A stretch of DNA of 64,000 bases from Eubacterium_U album (lineage in GTDB: Bacteria > Bacillota > Clostridia > Lachnospirales > Lachnospiraceae): assembly GCF_025336545.1 (NCBI RefSeq), contig NZ_JAODBU010000002.1:1-64000 (forward strand). The letters run 5' to 3'. Under the pieces are notes generated by a model. The model saw only the letters and a list, made by a program, of their open reading frames with translations. It searched no databases and had not been told where the DNA came from. Every line of letters begins with the position of its first letter. The stretch's first letter is position 1. Positions 1 through 8,016 of the stretch are shown here, piece after piece. The translations under genes were made by a program, and so were the position numbers.

Positions 1-274
1 GATTATACATTCGCCAAACACTTTCTGATGCTTGAGTTTTGTTATACACATGGCTCCGCCATTTATAACCACCTCAAATCCGCTTCGCTTCTTTTCGGTG
101 ATTATACATTCGCCAAACACTTTCTGATGCTTGAGTTTTGTTATACACATGGCTCCGCCATTTATAACCACCTCAAATCCGCTTTGCTTCTTTTCGGTGA
201 TTATACATTCGCCAAACACTTTCTGCTTTTTTTGCAAGCAAAAAGCAGAAAGTGCTTGGCTCATTGTGTATAAC
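1..274. repeat. Dispersed hairpin repeat, locus A (two 99-bp units plus hairpin)
   Basis: The motif GATTATACATTCGCC begins at 1, 100 and 199, so two exact-length 99-bp units are followed by a third copy ending in a long hairpin. The hairpin (211-260) pairs GCCAAACACTTTCTGC with its complement around a TTGCAAGC loop. Related sequence occurs at 20466-20748 and 35255-35348. Each copy sits just beyond the terminator hairpin of a minus-strand gene (here yajC). Because 99 is a multiple of three, the units create spurious repetitive reading frames; I do not regard them as genes. Confidence 0.85.
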
Positions 275-277
275 AAA

Positions 278-306
278 AGAGAGAAATTCTTTTCGAACTT
301 CTCTCT
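278..306 (-). terminator. Probable yajC terminator
   Basis: An inverted repeat AGAGAGAA...TTCTCTCT lies 15 bases beyond the yajC stop and is followed on the minus strand by TTTTGTTA. It separates yajC from the dispersed repeat. Confidence 0.6.
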
Positions 307-321
307 AAATCTTAATCTTAA

Positions 322-639
322 TTATTCTGCGTCTGCTTTTTCAACATCAACAATTGCAGTTTTCTGCATTGGGATTCTGCAGTTTTTGTTATTACCAAAT
401 TCTACGATAACCATATCGTCCTGAACATCAATAACCATTCCGTAAAATCCACTTGTTGTAAGAATACTGTCTCCAACAGCTACACTTTCTCTAATTTCAT
501 CCTGTCTCTTTTCCTGTTTTTTCTGTGGACGAATCATTGCGAAATACATAAATCCAAAGATTACCACACACCAAACAATCATCATAACTGTTCCCATTGC
601 ACCACCTGTTGATGATGAAGCTAATAACATATCTGTCAT
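322..639 (-). CDS. yajC: Preprotein translocase accessory subunit YajC
   Basis: This 105-residue protein has the YajC plan: a short outer N-terminus, one membrane helix at about residues 16-36, then the family motif MIRPQKKQEKR and a small cytoplasmic beta domain (VGDSILTTSGFYGMV...). YajC associates with SecDF and SecYEG in the inner membrane. It begins 10 bases after tgt, so the two are co-transcribed as in many bacteria. Its usual partners secDF are about 20 kb away here (20811-23096) rather than next door, implying a rearrangement. Identification is secure; its exact contribution to export is a family-level statement. Confidence 0.95.
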   Translation of the reverse strand: MTDMLLASSSTGGAMGTVMMIVWCVVIFGFMYFAMIRPQKKQEKRQDEIRESVAVGDSILTTSGFYGMVIDVQDDMVIVEFGNNKNCRIPMQKTAIVDVEKADAE

Positions 640-649
640 TTTAATCCTC

Positions 650-1786
650 CTAACGCTTGTCGTTTTCTTTAAAGCCTTCTAATTTCTTTGCTTTATATTC
701 ACTATAATTTCCTGCTTCTATGGCAGCTCGAATTTCTTCCATCATTGTATTATAAAAATACAAATTATGCAACACACATAATCTCATACCTAGCATTTCT
801 TTTGCTTTAAGCAAATGTCTGATGTATGCACGGCTATGATGTTTACATGCAGGACACTGACATCCTTCTTCAATTGGTCTGTCATCTGTCTCATATTTTG
901 CATTAAATAAGTTAATCTTGCCCTTATTAGTATACAAATGTCCATGGCGTCCATTTCTTGTAGGATATACACAGTCGAAGAAATCAACACCTCTATCAAC
1001 TGCTTCTAAAATATTAGCAGGTGTTCCAACTCCCATAAGATAAGTTGGTTTATTCTGTGGTAAATAAGGTACCACTGATTCAAGGATTCTATACATTTCT
1101 TCATGACTTTCACCTACTGCAAGTCCACCTACTGCATATCCGTCTAAATCCATTTCAGTTATCGCTTTTGCATGTTCAATACGAATATCATCATATATTC
1201 CACCCTGATTAATACCAAACAGCATCTGATTTTTATTAATTGTATCTTCAAGACTATTTAATCTGTTCATTTCATTCTTACATCTCTCAAGCCATCTTGT
1301 TGTTCTATTTACAGATGCCTGAATATATTCTCTTGATGCAACACTTGAAGGACATTCATCAAACGCCATAGCAATTGTTGAAGCTAAATTTGACTGAATC
1401 TGCATACTTTCTTCAGGTCCCATAAAAATCTTTCTTCCATCTACATGAGACTGAAAATATACGCCCTCTTCTTTTATCTTTCTAAGTCCTGCAAGCGAAA
1501 ATACCTGAAATCCACCTGAATCCGTAAGAATAGGCTTATCCCAATTCATAAACTTATGAAGACCTCCAAGTTGTTTTACAATGTGGTCTCCCGGTCGTAC
1601 ATGCAAATGATATGTATTTGACAATTCGACCTGAGTCTTTATCTGTTGTAAATCTTCTGTTCCTACTGCTCCCTTAATTGCTGCAGCAGTTCCTACATTC
1701 ATAAATACCGGTGTCTGGATTGTACCGTGAACTGTTTCGAATTCTCCACGCTTAGCCAAACCATCAGTTTTCAATATTTTATACAT
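650..1786 (-). CDS. tgt: Queuine/preQ1 tRNA-guanine transglycosylase
   Basis: A 378-residue enzyme, full length for bacterial TGT. It exchanges guanine-34 of GUN anticodon tRNAs for the queuosine precursor preQ1. Visible hallmarks are ILTDSGGFQVFSL with the conserved Asp near residue 89, the GGLAVGES substrate-binding segment, the nucleophile region DCVYPTRNGRHG, and the C-terminal zinc site CQCPACKHHSRAYIRHL. The gene is directly upstream of yajC (10-base gap), the standard tgt-yajC pairing. The queuosine precursor genes are not in the window. Confidence 0.97.
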   Translation of the reverse strand: MYKILKTDGLAKRGEFETVHGTIQTPVFMNVGTAAAIKGAVGTEDLQQIKTQVELSNTYHLHVRPGDHIVKQLGGLHKFMNWDKPILTDSGGFQVFSLAGLRKIKEEGVYFQSHVDGRKIFMGPEESMQIQSNLASTIAMAFDECPSSVASREYIQASVNRTTRWLERCKNEMNRLNSLEDTINKNQMLFGINQGGIYDDIRIEHAKAITEMDLDGYAVGGLAVGESHEEMYRILESVVPYLPQNKPTYLMGVGTPANILEAVDRGVDFFDCVYPTRNGRHGHLYTNKGKINLFNAKYETDDRPIEEGCQCPACKHHSRAYIRHLLKAKEMLGMRLCVLHNLYFYNTMMEEIRAAIEAGNYSEYKAKKLEGFKENDKR

Positions 1787-1804
1787 AAAATTTTCTTTCC
1801 TTCT

Positions 1805-2728
1805 TTATGGTAATATGTGTCCGGCAGACAAATATAATTTATACCATTCTTCTCTTGAAATTTCAATATCAGATGCTTGTGCAATCTGTTTTAATCTTTC
1901 GAGATTTGTTGTTCCTGCAATCATCTGCATATTAGCCGGATGTCTTAATATCCACGCTGTCACAATTGTTGTAGGAGTCACATTATATTTTTGTGCCAAT
2001 TCATCAATAACTTTGTTAAGTTCAGGGAATTTATCATTTCCAATAAACACACCTCCAAAAAATCCATACTGGAACGGAGACCAAGTCTGAATTGTTATAT
2101 CGTTTAATCTGCAAAAATCAAGAACTGCTCCATCTCTATTTACAGCCCCATCAGATGACATGTTTACTTCAAGACCCTGACTAATCATATTTGAATTTGT
2201 AATACTTAATTGAAGCTGATTTGCACAAATCGGTTGCTTAACATATTTTTGAAGCAACTGAATCTGCATAGGATTCATATTTGAAACGCCAAAATTTCTT
2301 ACCTTTCCACTCTTTTCTAATGTATCAAATGCATCAGCTACAACCTCAGGTTCCATTAATGCATCCGGTCTGTGAAGTAATAATGCATCCAAATAATCTG
2401 TTCCAAGTCTCTTAAGTATTCCGTCTACTGAATTAATGATGTGTTCCTTTGAAAAATCATACATAACACCCGGAACAATACCACATTTGGACTGAATAAA
2501 GAATTTTTCTCTATTTGTTGAAATGTTAAGTTTTGCTGCCTTTCCGAATAACTCTTCACAACTACCGCCACCATAAATATCTGCATGGTCAATATGATTA
2601 ATACCAAGTTCCAAAGCTGTATTGATAAATTTTTCTGCTGTTTTTAAATCAAGTGCTCCTAATCTCATACAACCTAAAACGATTGCCGGTACTGATATAT
2701 TTGTCTTTCCTAATTTTATCTGTTTCAT
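1805..2728 (-). CDS. Aldo/keto reductase, YdhF-like
   Basis: A 307-residue single-domain NAD(P)H-dependent oxidoreductase of the AKR superfamily. The catalytic Asp/Tyr region is seen in GINHIDHADIYGGG, and the barrel continues with SVDGILKRLGTDYLDALLLHRPD and the FGVSNMNPMQIQLL strand. The cofactor end contains TTNLERLKQIAQA. It lies 18 bases upstream of tgt in the same direction and may be read with it, but no functional link is evident. The substrate cannot be deduced; related proteins are generic carbonyl reductases. An AGAGAGG ribosome site precedes the start. Confidence 0.88.
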   Translation of the reverse strand: MKQIKLGKTNISVPAIVLGCMRLGALDLKTAEKFINTALELGINHIDHADIYGGGSCEELFGKAAKLNISTNREKFFIQSKCGIVPGVMYDFSKEHIINSVDGILKRLGTDYLDALLLHRPDALMEPEVVADAFDTLEKSGKVRNFGVSNMNPMQIQLLQKYVKQPICANQLQLSITNSNMISQGLEVNMSSDGAVNRDGAVLDFCRLNDITIQTWSPFQYGFFGGVFIGNDKFPELNKVIDELAQKYNVTPTTIVTAWILRHPANMQMIAGTTNLERLKQIAQASDIEISREEWYKLYLSAGHILP

Positions 2729-2861
2729 TCGATTTATACCTCTCTAAATTATTACCAAATTTCATTAGTCCAATCCTTTATATAATAATGGATTTTGGTA
2801 GTTAATTCAAGGAGGTTCTATTTTTTTAAAACTATATTCGTTTCTAAATCTCACTTTATAT

Positions 2862-2890
2862 TTGATTCATCTGTAATATCTTGTTATACT
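2862..2890 (+). promoter_or_regulatory. Promoter for aroC
   Basis: TTGATT and TATACT are separated by exactly 17 bases, a good vegetative sigma-A promoter. It gives a leader of roughly 90 bases before aroC. Confidence 0.65.
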
Positions 2891-2919
2891 AATACAAGCA
2901 AATTTACAGAAGATATATT

Positions 2920-2979
2920 ATGAATTTTACTCAAAAGTTTACACAAATTTATTTGTTAAACACTTCTGATTACAATTAG
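2920..2979 (+). CDS. Possible 19-residue leader peptide upstream of aroC
   Basis: A small frame MNFTQKFTQIYLLNTSDYN ends in TAG that overlaps the aroC ribosome site (TAGGAGG). It contains two Phe and two Tyr in 19 residues, suggestive of translational coupling or aromatic-responsive leader translation. The ribosome site before it (AGAAG) is weak and no attenuator hairpin follows, so this is tentative. Confidence 0.25.
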   Translation: MNFTQKFTQIYLLNTSDYN

Positions 2980-2989
2980 GAGGCTCATT

Positions 2990-4090
2990 ATGTTTGGTTC
3001 AACATATGGTAATACATTAAAAATAAGCACATGGGGAGAATCCCACGGAAAAGCTTTAGGTGTTGTAGTTGACGGTTGTCCTGCCGGTCTTTCTTTATGC
3101 GAAGAAGATATTCAGGTATTTTTAGACAGAAGAAAACCAGGTCAGTCTGCTTTCACTACTCAGCGAAATGAAGGCGACCTTGTAGAGATTCTTTCAGGTG
3201 TATTTGAAGGGAAAACTACAGGAACACCTATTTCAATGATTGTGCGTAACAAAGAACAACGTTCAAAAGATTACAGCGAAATTGCAAATTATTATCGTCC
3301 GGGACATGCCGATTATACATTTGACGAAAAATTTGGTTTTAGGGATTATCGTGGTGGCGGACGCTCTTCAGGACGCGAAACTATCGGACGAGTTGCAGCA
3401 GGTGCCATTGCTTCAAAAATTTTAAACCAGCTTGGCATATCTATTACTACCTACTCTAAATCAATTGGTAATGTAGAAATAGATTATAACAAACTTGATA
3501 AAGATAATATTTTAAAAGACACTTTATATATGCCTGACAAAGAAGCTTCTGCTAAAGCTCAGGAACTATTAAAAGAAAAAATTGCTGATACTGATTCCGT
3601 TGGTGGCATTATTGAATGCGTTGTTAAAAATATGCCTGCCGGAGTTGGTGAACCTGTATTTGAAAAACTTGATGCAAATTTAGCAAAGGCTGTCATGTCT
3701 ATCGGAGCTGTTAAAGGTGTTGAAATCGGAGATGGATTTGCCGTTGCCTCTGCTTGCGGTTCAGAAAACAATGATAACTTCAAAATAGAAAATGATAGAA
3801 TTGTCAAATCCACAAATCATGCCGGAGGAATACTTGGTGGAATAAGCGATGGCTCAGATATTGTTTTAAGAGCTGCAGTCAAGCCTACTCCTTCTATTGC
3901 TAAAACTCAGAGTACAGTTAATAAATCAAACGAAGAAATAGAAATCAGCATTCACGGAAGACACGACCCAATAATTGTTCCTAGAGCCGTAGTTGTTGTA
4001 GAATCAATGGTTGCTCTTACATTAGTAGATATGTTATTTATGTCAATTACTTCTAAAATGGATGACATTATAGATTTCTTTAAGAAATAA
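2990..4090 (+). CDS. aroC: Chorismate synthase
   Basis: A 366-residue enzyme making chorismate from EPSP with reduced FMN, the last shared step of aromatic biosynthesis. The sequence shows the N-terminal GESHG signature, the DRRKPGQSAFTTQRNEGD motif, and the long conserved stretch RPGHADYTFDEKFGF followed by DYRGGGRSSGRETIGR. The C-terminal HDPIIVPRAVVV motif is also present. AGGAGG lies 7 bases before ATG. It is a stand-alone plus-strand gene among minus-strand neighbours, with its own promoter at 2862-2890 and a shared terminator at 4213-4259. Confidence 0.97.
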   Translation: MFGSTYGNTLKISTWGESHGKALGVVVDGCPAGLSLCEEDIQVFLDRRKPGQSAFTTQRNEGDLVEILSGVFEGKTTGTPISMIVRNKEQRSKDYSEIANYYRPGHADYTFDEKFGFRDYRGGGRSSGRETIGRVAAGAIASKILNQLGISITTYSKSIGNVEIDYNKLDKDNILKDTLYMPDKEASAKAQELLKEKIADTDSVGGIIECVVKNMPAGVGEPVFEKLDANLAKAVMSIGAVKGVEIGDGFAVASACGSENNDNFKIENDRIVKSTNHAGGILGGISDGSDIVLRAAVKPTPSIAKTQSTVNKSNEEIEISIHGRHDPIIVPRAVVVVESMVALTLVDMLFMSITSKMDDIIDFFKK

Positions 4091-4212
4091 ATTATTTTAA
4101 TATCTTTTATAATATAAAAATTAGTTTTTTATACAAATTTATTTTGATAAATTTTATTTAATAAGTCTTATAAAATTAAACGAAATAATTGTTTATATTA
4201 ATTTTTTTTAGT

Positions 4213-4259
4213 AAATAAATGGGCATCAAGGTTTCATCCTATCTGCCCATTTATTTTTT
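4213..4259. terminator. Bidirectional terminator after aroC
   Basis: AAATAAATGGGCA pairs with TGCCCATTTATTT and is followed by a T-run on the plus strand. It lies between the converging aroC and the membrane gene at 4267. Confidence 0.8.
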
Positions 4260-4266
4260 GATTTTA

Positions 4267-4659
4267 TTATTTTTCCTGTTTATTTACCACTTTTTCTAAA
4301 AGAAGCCCTGTCATAAACCACAAAGGTGCATAATCTAGGCGCACAACTCCCTTTATGTTATATTTACATTTGCTATAATTCCATGGGCAGCAGTTCTTTC
4401 GTTGTAATATCGTTCCCGAAATAAATTCCACGAAGTAAATTCCAGCCATATAAATAAATCCCCTAAATATCATATTAAATTTTCTAAGTTTACTACTTAA
4501 TGGTTTTATAACCGTCCCTAGTCCATATATAGGAAACATCCATATCGAGGTCTTTCCCATCATTTTTCTGTCATGATTCTTTATTCCCATTATGGACGTC
4601 CATACAACCTCCATACACCAACCTGCTATTCCACATTTAAAAAAATTTTTAATCATCAT
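4267..4659 (-). CDS. Putative membrane protein, CmpB-like 'ABC transporter permease' family
   Basis: A 130-residue hydrophobic protein resembling the family often labelled putative ABC-transporter type permease (CmpB/PF06541). The features supporting this are the N-terminal GIAGWCMEVVWTS helix, the FPIYGLGTVIKPL segment and the final helix with YAPLWFMTGLLLEKV. It has about four short hydrophobic segments and no ATPase partner nearby, so transport activity is not implied. No clear ribosome site precedes the start; 25 bases separate it from the upstream small gene at 4685, so translational coupling is possible. Family membership is inferred by motif recall only. Confidence 0.6.
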   Translation of the reverse strand: MMIKNFFKCGIAGWCMEVVWTSIMGIKNHDRKMMGKTSIWMFPIYGLGTVIKPLSSKLRKFNMIFRGFIYMAGIYFVEFISGTILQRKNCCPWNYSKCKYNIKGVVRLDYAPLWFMTGLLLEKVVNKQEK

Positions 4660-4684
4660 GTTTGTAGTATTGGCAAATAATACT

Positions 4685-4954
4685 CTATCTATTCAGATAA
4701 TCATTCCATCTTGCATTAGACTCTTCCAAATCATGCTTCTTCATAATTCTATTTCTATCACTAAGAATTGCCAGCATTTCATCAACTATCTCCTCAAGTG
4801 GAAGTTTATCATAATGCGACAGATAACCTATCATACGCTGTGCTGTCCAATCAGTGTTTAAGTTTTTTGTGATTTGGTCACAAAATTCTTCCGGATATCC
4901 ACGCTTTAACAACATATAATATAGGTCAATACTCTTTTCTGATTTTGATTTCAT
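4685..4954 (-). CDS. Hypothetical soluble 89-residue protein
   Basis: An 89-residue charged protein without membrane helices or cysteine clusters beyond one Cys; I do not recognise the family. It looks mainly helical, with a central segment DWTAQRMIGYLSHYDKLP and an acidic helix EEIVDEMLAIL. A good AGAGGTGA ribosome site precedes ATG, supporting a real gene. It lies in a minus-strand group with the VanZ-domain gene upstream (37-base gap) and the CmpB-like gene downstream. Confidence 0.6.
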   Translation of the reverse strand: MKSKSEKSIDLYYMLLKRGYPEEFCDQITKNLNTDWTAQRMIGYLSHYDKLPLEEIVDEMLAILSDRNRIMKKHDLEESNARWNDYLNR

Positions 4955-4991
4955 ATGTTTGTCACCTCTTCATAAAGTTTTATTACATTCA

Positions 4992-6410
4992 TTACTTCTT
5001 AAGTGCAGGTATATCTATCTGGGTTTCTTCACCATTCATATCAACATTAAAAACATATACCGGCTGATAATATCCTTTTGTGTCAGTAAAATAATCTACA
5101 CCCACATTTTTTACTTTAACATCAAGTTCTTCATTTGAATAATAATTAAACTTTCCTTCTTTAATCATATCATAAGCATCCCTTAATGAAATACATTTCA
5201 CATCTTTTAACTTCTTACATTTAACTATATTATAATTTATATCTCCTATCTTATCTCCCTGATAGCAAGTTGCTTCAATTGTTCCATTATACATAATTTC
5301 ATCTTCAATAATTTTATCTGCACTAAGAGAATATATTCCGTCACCTTTATTTTCAAATGTACAACCTGCCGGAATATAAACACCATAATCTTTTAACATT
5401 TCTCTAAGTTTATCTTCCGTTACCTGCGAGTCAGTTTTTGTCGTTCCATCCTCTTCTTCATCATCAAAATATATACTGAAATCCGTATATGTATATGTAC
5501 CATCTATATATTCAACAGATACATTACCTATTTCTCCATGATAAATAGCTGTTTCGTCATACAAATCTGTCAAAGAATCATCCAATTTGTCTCCAACATT
5601 TTCCAAAAATTCTTTGGCAAATTGTTTCGATTTTTCTTTATTTGTACCTTCAACCATATAAACAGGATATGTTGCTTTTTCATTGCTTAACTTTTCATTT
5701 GTCGATACATTTTTTACATTTGCTTTTGTAATATAATTTAGGTTCAAATTTCCAAATTCCTGTGAATTATATATTCCAAATATTGTACCAAACATTATAA
5801 TCGTGCCAAATAAAGGAACAAAACTAAATATTACTTTTTTAATTCCACTCTTATTTCCTTTATTGCATGCATAAATATAAGCTATTAAAACATAAAAACC
5901 ATATCCAATCATTGCTCCTAACAAATTGTTGAACACATCGTCACATTCAAATACGCCTCTTCCTGTAATAAGCTGCACACTTTCAATTAAGACTGTAAAA
6001 ATTAACCCACAGACATATGTAACCCACCAGTATTTTGCCTTTTTAATTCCAAACGGAAGCAAAAGACCAAATGGAATAAACATACAAATGTTTAGAATAA
6101 TGTTTCTCCATTCAATAGCCGAGAAATTATTCCATGCTGATTTATAAGAATAAAATAATGGAATTATATTTTTTCTGAATCCCATTGTTGAAATTCTATC
6201 AAGCATAGTTGCCATCAACACAACAGCTAAATAAACTCCAAATATAATTAACCATATTACACTATTCTTATTTATTTGCTTTTTGCCATTTAAAATCTTC
6301 TTATACACTATAAAATAACCAACAGCTATAATAATTGCTAATATGGCAACTATAACAATCCCTGCAACCAGATATTCTTTTGCCTTTGATATTAAATCAA
6401 TCACTCTCAT
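4992..6410 (-). CDS. VanZ-family membrane protein with C-terminal extracytoplasmic domain
   Basis: A 472-residue protein with an N-terminal membrane half (about residues 1-215) and a soluble C-terminal half. The membrane half carries the VanZ signature: IPFGLLLPFG, then IESVQLITGRGVFECDDVFNN and LLGAMIGYG. A further helix (VIFSFVPLFGTIIMFGTIFGIY) leads into about 250 polar residues rich in Glu/Lys/Tyr that match no domain I recognise. VanZ proteins are linked with low-level teicoplanin resistance in enterococci, but most are of unknown role; resistance should not be assumed. GGAGGTAAC precedes ATG. Confidence 0.8.
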   Translation of the reverse strand: MRVIDLISKAKEYLVAGIVIVAILAIIIAVGYFIVYKKILNGKKQINKNSVIWLIIFGVYLAVVLMATMLDRISTMGFRKNIIPLFYSYKSAWNNFSAIEWRNIILNICMFIPFGLLLPFGIKKAKYWWVTYVCGLIFTVLIESVQLITGRGVFECDDVFNNLLGAMIGYGFYVLIAYIYACNKGNKSGIKKVIFSFVPLFGTIIMFGTIFGIYNSQEFGNLNLNYITKANVKNVSTNEKLSNEKATYPVYMVEGTNKEKSKQFAKEFLENVGDKLDDSLTDLYDETAIYHGEIGNVSVEYIDGTYTYTDFSIYFDDEEEDGTTKTDSQVTEDKLREMLKDYGVYIPAGCTFENKGDGIYSLSADKIIEDEIMYNGTIEATCYQGDKIGDINYNIVKCKKLKDVKCISLRDAYDMIKEGKFNYYSNEELDVKVKNVGVDYFTDTKGYYQPVYVFNVDMNGEETQIDIPALKK

Positions 6411-6441
6411 TTTTTGTTACCTCCATACATTTTCCTAAAAA

Positions 6442-6477
6442 AATAAGTCTATGGCATCATTCTACCATAGACTTATT
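6442..6477. terminator. Terminator after glyA
   Basis: A 13-bp stem AATAAGTCTATGG/CCATAGACTTATT, located between the glyA stop and the VanZ-family gene start. Confidence 0.7.
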
Positions 6478-6523
6478 ATAAAAATACATTTATTAATAAA
6501 TCTTAAATATTTATAAGCAAAAA

Positions 6524-7765
6524 TTATTTATATAAAGGATACTTATCTGTAAGTCCTTTAACAATTTCTTTTGCTTTTTCCTGATTTGCATTAGCATCAT
6601 CTGCAATTAATGTCATTGCCTGTGCAACTAAATCCATATCTGAAGTATCTAAGCCTCTTGTTGTAATTGCAGGTGTTCCAATACGTACACCACTTGTAAT
6701 ACCAGGTTTCTGTGGGTCATTTGGTATTGCATTCTTGTTACATGTAATATTTGCAGCATCTAATGCGATTTCAAATTCCTTACCTGTAATATTCTTGCTT
6801 CTTAAATCAACAAGCATTAAATGATTATCTGTACCACCTGAAACAAGGTCAAATCCTCTGCTTGTTAAACCATTAGCTAAAGCTGATGCATTATCAACAA
6901 TGTTCTTAGCATATTCTTTAAATGATGGGTCTAATGCTTCCTTGAAACATACTGCCTTACCTGCTATTACATGCATTAAAGGGCCACCCTGAATTCCTGG
7001 GAAAATTGCCTTATTTAATTTATGTTCTGTAGCAAATTCTTCACTTGATAAAATTAATCCACCTCTTGGTCCACGAAGTGTCTTATGAGTTGTAGTTGTT
7101 GTTACATGAGCATATGGAATTGGGCTCATATGTTGTCCACCTGCAACTAGACCTGCGATGTGTGCCATATCTACCATTAAATATGCACCTACTTCATCTG
7201 CAATTTCTCTAAATTTCTTAAAATCAATTGCTCTTGGGTAAGCACTTGCACCTGCAACAATAAGCTTTGGCTTTGCTTCCTTAGCAATCTTTAATACTTC
7301 ATCATAATCTATGTAGCCTTCGTCATTTACACCGTAAGGAACAATATTAAAATATGTTCCTGATACATTAACCTTACTTCCATGTGTTAAATGTCCGCCT
7401 GCATCAAGACTCATTCCCATTACTGTATCGCCCGGTTTTACAAGTGCAAAGAATACTGCAAAGTTAGCCTGTGCTCCTGAATGTGGCTGAACATTAGCAT
7501 ATGTACATCCAAATAACTTCTTTGCTCTTTCAATTGCAAGTGTTTCTACGATATCAACATACTCGCATCCACCATAATATCTTTTTCCCGGGTATCCTTC
7601 TGCGTATTTATTTGTAAGCTGACTACCCATTGCTGCCATAACTGCTTTACTAACAATATTTTCAGATGCAATAAGCTCCAAATGGCTCTGCTGTCTGTCA
7701 TTTTCCTGAGCAATAGCTGCTGCAACTTCCGGATCAACTTTCTGTACTTCTTCAAATGTAAACAT
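6524..7765 (-). CDS. glyA: Serine hydroxymethyltransferase
   Basis: A PLP enzyme converting serine and tetrahydrofolate to glycine and methylene-THF, the one-carbon donor used by ThyA (53889). The PLP lysine lies in TTTTTHKTLRGPRGG, and DMAHIAGLVAGG supplies the cofactor Asp/His. Other signatures are NKYAEGYPGKRYYGG and QPHSGAQAN. I place the start at 7765 because AGGAGGTAAGATT immediately precedes that ATG, giving 413 residues; the upstream in-frame ATG at 7789 would have no ribosome site and would include the Shine-Dalgarno in the coding sequence. It has its own upstream spacer and downstream terminator, so it is probably monocistronic. Confidence 0.97.
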   Translation of the reverse strand: MFTFEEVQKVDPEVAAAIAQENDRQQSHLELIASENIVSKAVMAAMGSQLTNKYAEGYPGKRYYGGCEYVDIVETLAIERAKKLFGCTYANVQPHSGAQANFAVFFALVKPGDTVMGMSLDAGGHLTHGSKVNVSGTYFNIVPYGVNDEGYIDYDEVLKIAKEAKPKLIVAGASAYPRAIDFKKFREIADEVGAYLMVDMAHIAGLVAGGQHMSPIPYAHVTTTTTHKTLRGPRGGLILSSEEFATEHKLNKAIFPGIQGGPLMHVIAGKAVCFKEALDPSFKEYAKNIVDNASALANGLTSRGFDLVSGGTDNHLMLVDLRSKNITGKEFEIALDAANITCNKNAIPNDPQKPGITSGVRIGTPAITTRGLDTSDMDLVAQAMTLIADDANANQEKAKEIVKGLTDKYPLYK

Positions 7766-7916
7766 AATCTTACCTCCTAAATTTGTCAAACTACTAACAC
7801 TTTATCACATTAAAGCCAAATTTAAAACTATTTTTAAAAATTTGTTATTTTTTAACTAACAAATGTAAAGTTTAATGTTAATAGTTATCTTTCCTGTTTA
7901 TTTATTTTTAATTACA

Positions 7917-7996
7917 AAAATACCCACAGTTTCATTACTAACATCAAATTTTGGTTTGTCTTAGCAGTTCCATTAGTTTTCAACTATGGGTATTTT
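7917..7996 (-). terminator. Long terminator hairpin after the Cys-rich gene
   Basis: AAATACCCACAGTT pairs imperfectly with AACTATGGGTATTT across about 50 bases, beginning about 20 bases after the stop of the gene at 8017. Confidence 0.55.
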
Positions 7997-8016
7997 AATA
8001 AACAATCCATTGAACG

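Noticed and set aside
28..424. Reading frames over the first repeat with repeated peptide text
   Set aside because: They arise because the 99-bp unit is a multiple of three. They have no proper ribosome site and run into the antisense of yajC.
4992..6410. Glycopeptide resistance determinant
   Set aside because: A VanZ domain alone, without vanHAX or a vanRS pair, is not evidence of resistance.
7838..7866. Glycine riboswitch upstream of glyA
   Set aside because: Only a weak AT-rich palindrome is present; no conserved glycine aptamer core.
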